From positions 248,001 to 312,000 of the forward strand of contig CAIOKE010000133.1 in assembly GCA_903858815.1 (NCBI GenBank): a DNA stretch of 64,000 bases, read 5' to 3'. The stretch comes from an uncultured Planctomycetaceae bacterium (lineage in GTDB: Bacteria > Planctomycetota > Planctomycetia > Planctomycetales > Planctomycetaceae). Under the pieces are notes generated by a model. The model had not been told where the DNA came from. It worked only from the letters and a program-made list of their open reading frames with translations, and searched no databases. Positions 62,844-64,000 of this stretch are shown piece by piece. Position 1 is the stretch's first letter; the number at the start of each line of letters is the position of its first letter. The translations under genes were made by a program, and so were the position numbers.

Positions 62844-64000
62844 GTGAACAGAACCCTGGTGCGTCTCACGCTGCTCGCCCAACTCTGGCTCTGCAGTCCA
62901 CTGCAGTCTGCCGATGATGGTCTCGAAAGCTTTGAACGCACCATTCGCCCTCTGTTGTCCCGACACTGCTGGTCGTGTCACTCGCTGCAGACCGGCAAAG
63001 CAGAGGGTGGTTTGCGGCTTGACGACAGGCAGTCATGGCTGCAGGGCGGCGACAGTGGGCCGGCAGTAGTTCCCGGAAATATCCATGACAGCCTGCTGCT
63101 CAAAGCCGTTCGAAAGTCTGATCCGCACCTGCAGATGCCTCCCAATGGCAGTCTTGCAGCCGAACAACTGACAGCGATCGAACACTGGATTTCCGCTGGC
63201 GCACCGGCTCCGGAGGGACGACTGTCCGGACCACAGGACAATCCTGCGGACCCCGTTGCCGGGCGCAGTCACTGGGCCTGGCAAACGCTCACCGCCCCGG
63301 CCATTCCTCACGTGACGCGCCACGACTGGCCTCGCGGTCCCATTGATGCATTCGTACTTGCCGAACTGGAGACGCGTGGTCTGCAACCGGCGGAGGATGC
63401 AGCCCCTGAGATCGTGCTGCGTCGTATCGCATATCAGTTGACCGGTCTGCCCCCGGCCCCCGAGCTTGTCCAGCGACTGCAGACCGGACAACTGCAGATG
63501 GTCCTGCCTTCCATCGTCGATGAACTGCTTGCCAGTCGGGAAGCGGCTGAACACTGGGCACGCCACTGGCTGGATCTTGCGCGTTACGCCGACTCAAATG
63601 GACTCGATGAAAACTTTCTGTTTCGAGAAGCATGGCGTTATCGAAACTGGGTCATTGATGCATTCCACGAAAACCTTTCCTTCGACAGATTCCTGCTGCA
63701 CCAGATTGCCGGAGATCTGCTCCCCTGGCAGACAATCGAACAGCGTGACCGACAGAGAATTGCCGCCGGATTCCTCGTGGTTGGCCCCAAGGTCCTGCTG
63801 GGTGTTGATCCCGAACGTCAGAAAATGGACATCGCTGACGAGCAGCTCGACACCGTCTGCCGGGCGGTGCTGGGACAGACTCTCGGCTGCGCTCGCTGTC
63901 ATGATCACAAGTTTGACCCATTCCCGACTGCCGACTACTATGCCATGGTAGGAATTTTTACGTCCACGCAGGTCATGCAGCAAAGATACATGCTGGGTGA
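62844..64000 (+). CDS. DUF1549/DUF1553 planctomycete cytochrome protein (3' partial)
   Basis: The gene starts at GTG 62844 and leaves the window without a stop. About 385 residues are visible. A signal peptide (MNRTLVRLTLLAQLWLCSP) precedes a planctomycete-type cytochrome domain with the haem motif HCWSCHSLQTG and GGLRLDDRQSWLQGGDSGP, HLQMPPNGSL. From about residue 160 the DUF1549 domain begins (PIDAFVLAELETRGLQPA, RRIAYQLTGLPP, HWARHWLDLARYADSNG, LGQTLGCARCHDHKFDP). DUF1553 should follow outside the window. In planctomycetes such genes are very numerous and often sit with sulfatases or DUF1501 genes; their substrates are unknown. Confidence 0.92.
   Translation, partial: MNRTLVRLTLLAQLWLCSPLQSADDGLESFERTIRPLLSRHCWSCHSLQTGKAEGGLRLDDRQSWLQGGDSGPAVVPGNIHDSLLLKAVRKSDPHLQMPPNGSLAAEQLTAIEHWISAGAPAPEGRLSGPQDNPADPVAGRSHWAWQTLTAPAIPHVTRHDWPRGPIDAFVLAELETRGLQPAEDAAPEIVLRRIAYQLTGLPPAPELVQRLQTGQLQMVLPSIVDELLASREAAEHWARHWLDLARYADSNGLDENFLFREAWRYRNWVIDAFHENLSFDRFLLHQIAGDLLPWQTIEQRDRQRIAAGFLVVGPKVLLGVDPERQKMDIADEQLDTVCRAVLGQTLGCARCHDHKFDPFPTADYYAMVGIFTSTQVMQQRYMLG

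Overview
The window looks like chromosomal DNA of a planctomycete (Planctomycetia). Lineage-typical families support this: a DUF1559 prepilin-like protein, a DUF1549-type cytochrome protein, a DUF1080-ThuA fusion, a TIGR02604-type dehydrogenase with HEAT and haem domains, a PEP-CTERM protein, tetrahydromethanopterin-linked C1 metabolism (Ftr), FloA/NfeD and paired small membrane proteins that begin NPYAV/NPFAV. Genes are densely packed, many with ATGA/TGATG overlaps. I saw no tRNA, rRNA, CRISPR array, insertion sequence or prophage.

Layout. 1-416 is the 3' end of a large coiled-coil protein, closed by a terminator shared with a small minus-strand gene (487-795) that has a good sigma-70-type promoter. 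1134-6802 is a four-gene minus operon: DUF4175-like membrane protein, a secreted Q-rich coiled-coil protein with a nine-fold KSGE repeat, and two paralogous membrane proteins. 7105-9950 holds guaA overlapping cinA. 10181-11869 holds a secreted DUF6263-like protein and a four-helix membrane protein. 11883-24740 is a long minus-strand run: kdsD, an OstA/LptA-like protein, a CrtI-like FAD oxidoreductase, two unrecognised coupled proteins, a GNAT acetyltransferase and a giant multidomain dehydrogenase. 24917-27061 is a membrane-fused spermidine synthase-like protein, divergent from a thioredoxin/haem/PDZ fusion. 28719-37358 carries a MazG-like protein, an esterase, ispA-dxs (isoprenoid precursors), an amino-acid permease, 5-formyl-THF cyclo-ligase, ftr and mraY. 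37394-43127 has a superoxide dismutase, a glycosyltransferase and a two-gene Nramp/MlaFE unit.

43607-47149 holds a Cys-rich secreted protein, a DUF1559 protein and a PepSY membrane protein next to the Nramp gene, possibly a metal-handling neighbourhood. 47161-49235 is proB and a PEP-CTERM protein. 49499-55388 holds an MFS transporter, nfeD-floA, a DUF1080-ThuA protein, a cupin and a CBS-pair protein. 55477-56557 is an L-threonine aldolase whose reading frame is broken at a run of seven G. 56790-64000 carries a DUF6263-like lipoprotein, a Tat-type Gfo/Idh/MocA oxidoreductase, a type IIA topoisomerase B subunit, a PQQ-like propeller protein and the start of a DUF1549 cytochrome protein that leaves the window.

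I did not find a clearly new defence or mobile system. The best candidates for new biology are the frameshifted threonine aldolase, the fused MlaF-MlaE transporter, the kdsD-OstA arrangement, the enlarged farnesyl diphosphate synthase, the Cys-rich/PepSY/Nramp neighbourhood, the coupled unknown pair at 16243-18719, and a 31-codon ORF at 37890. All functional statements come from reading motifs by eye; no database search was run.
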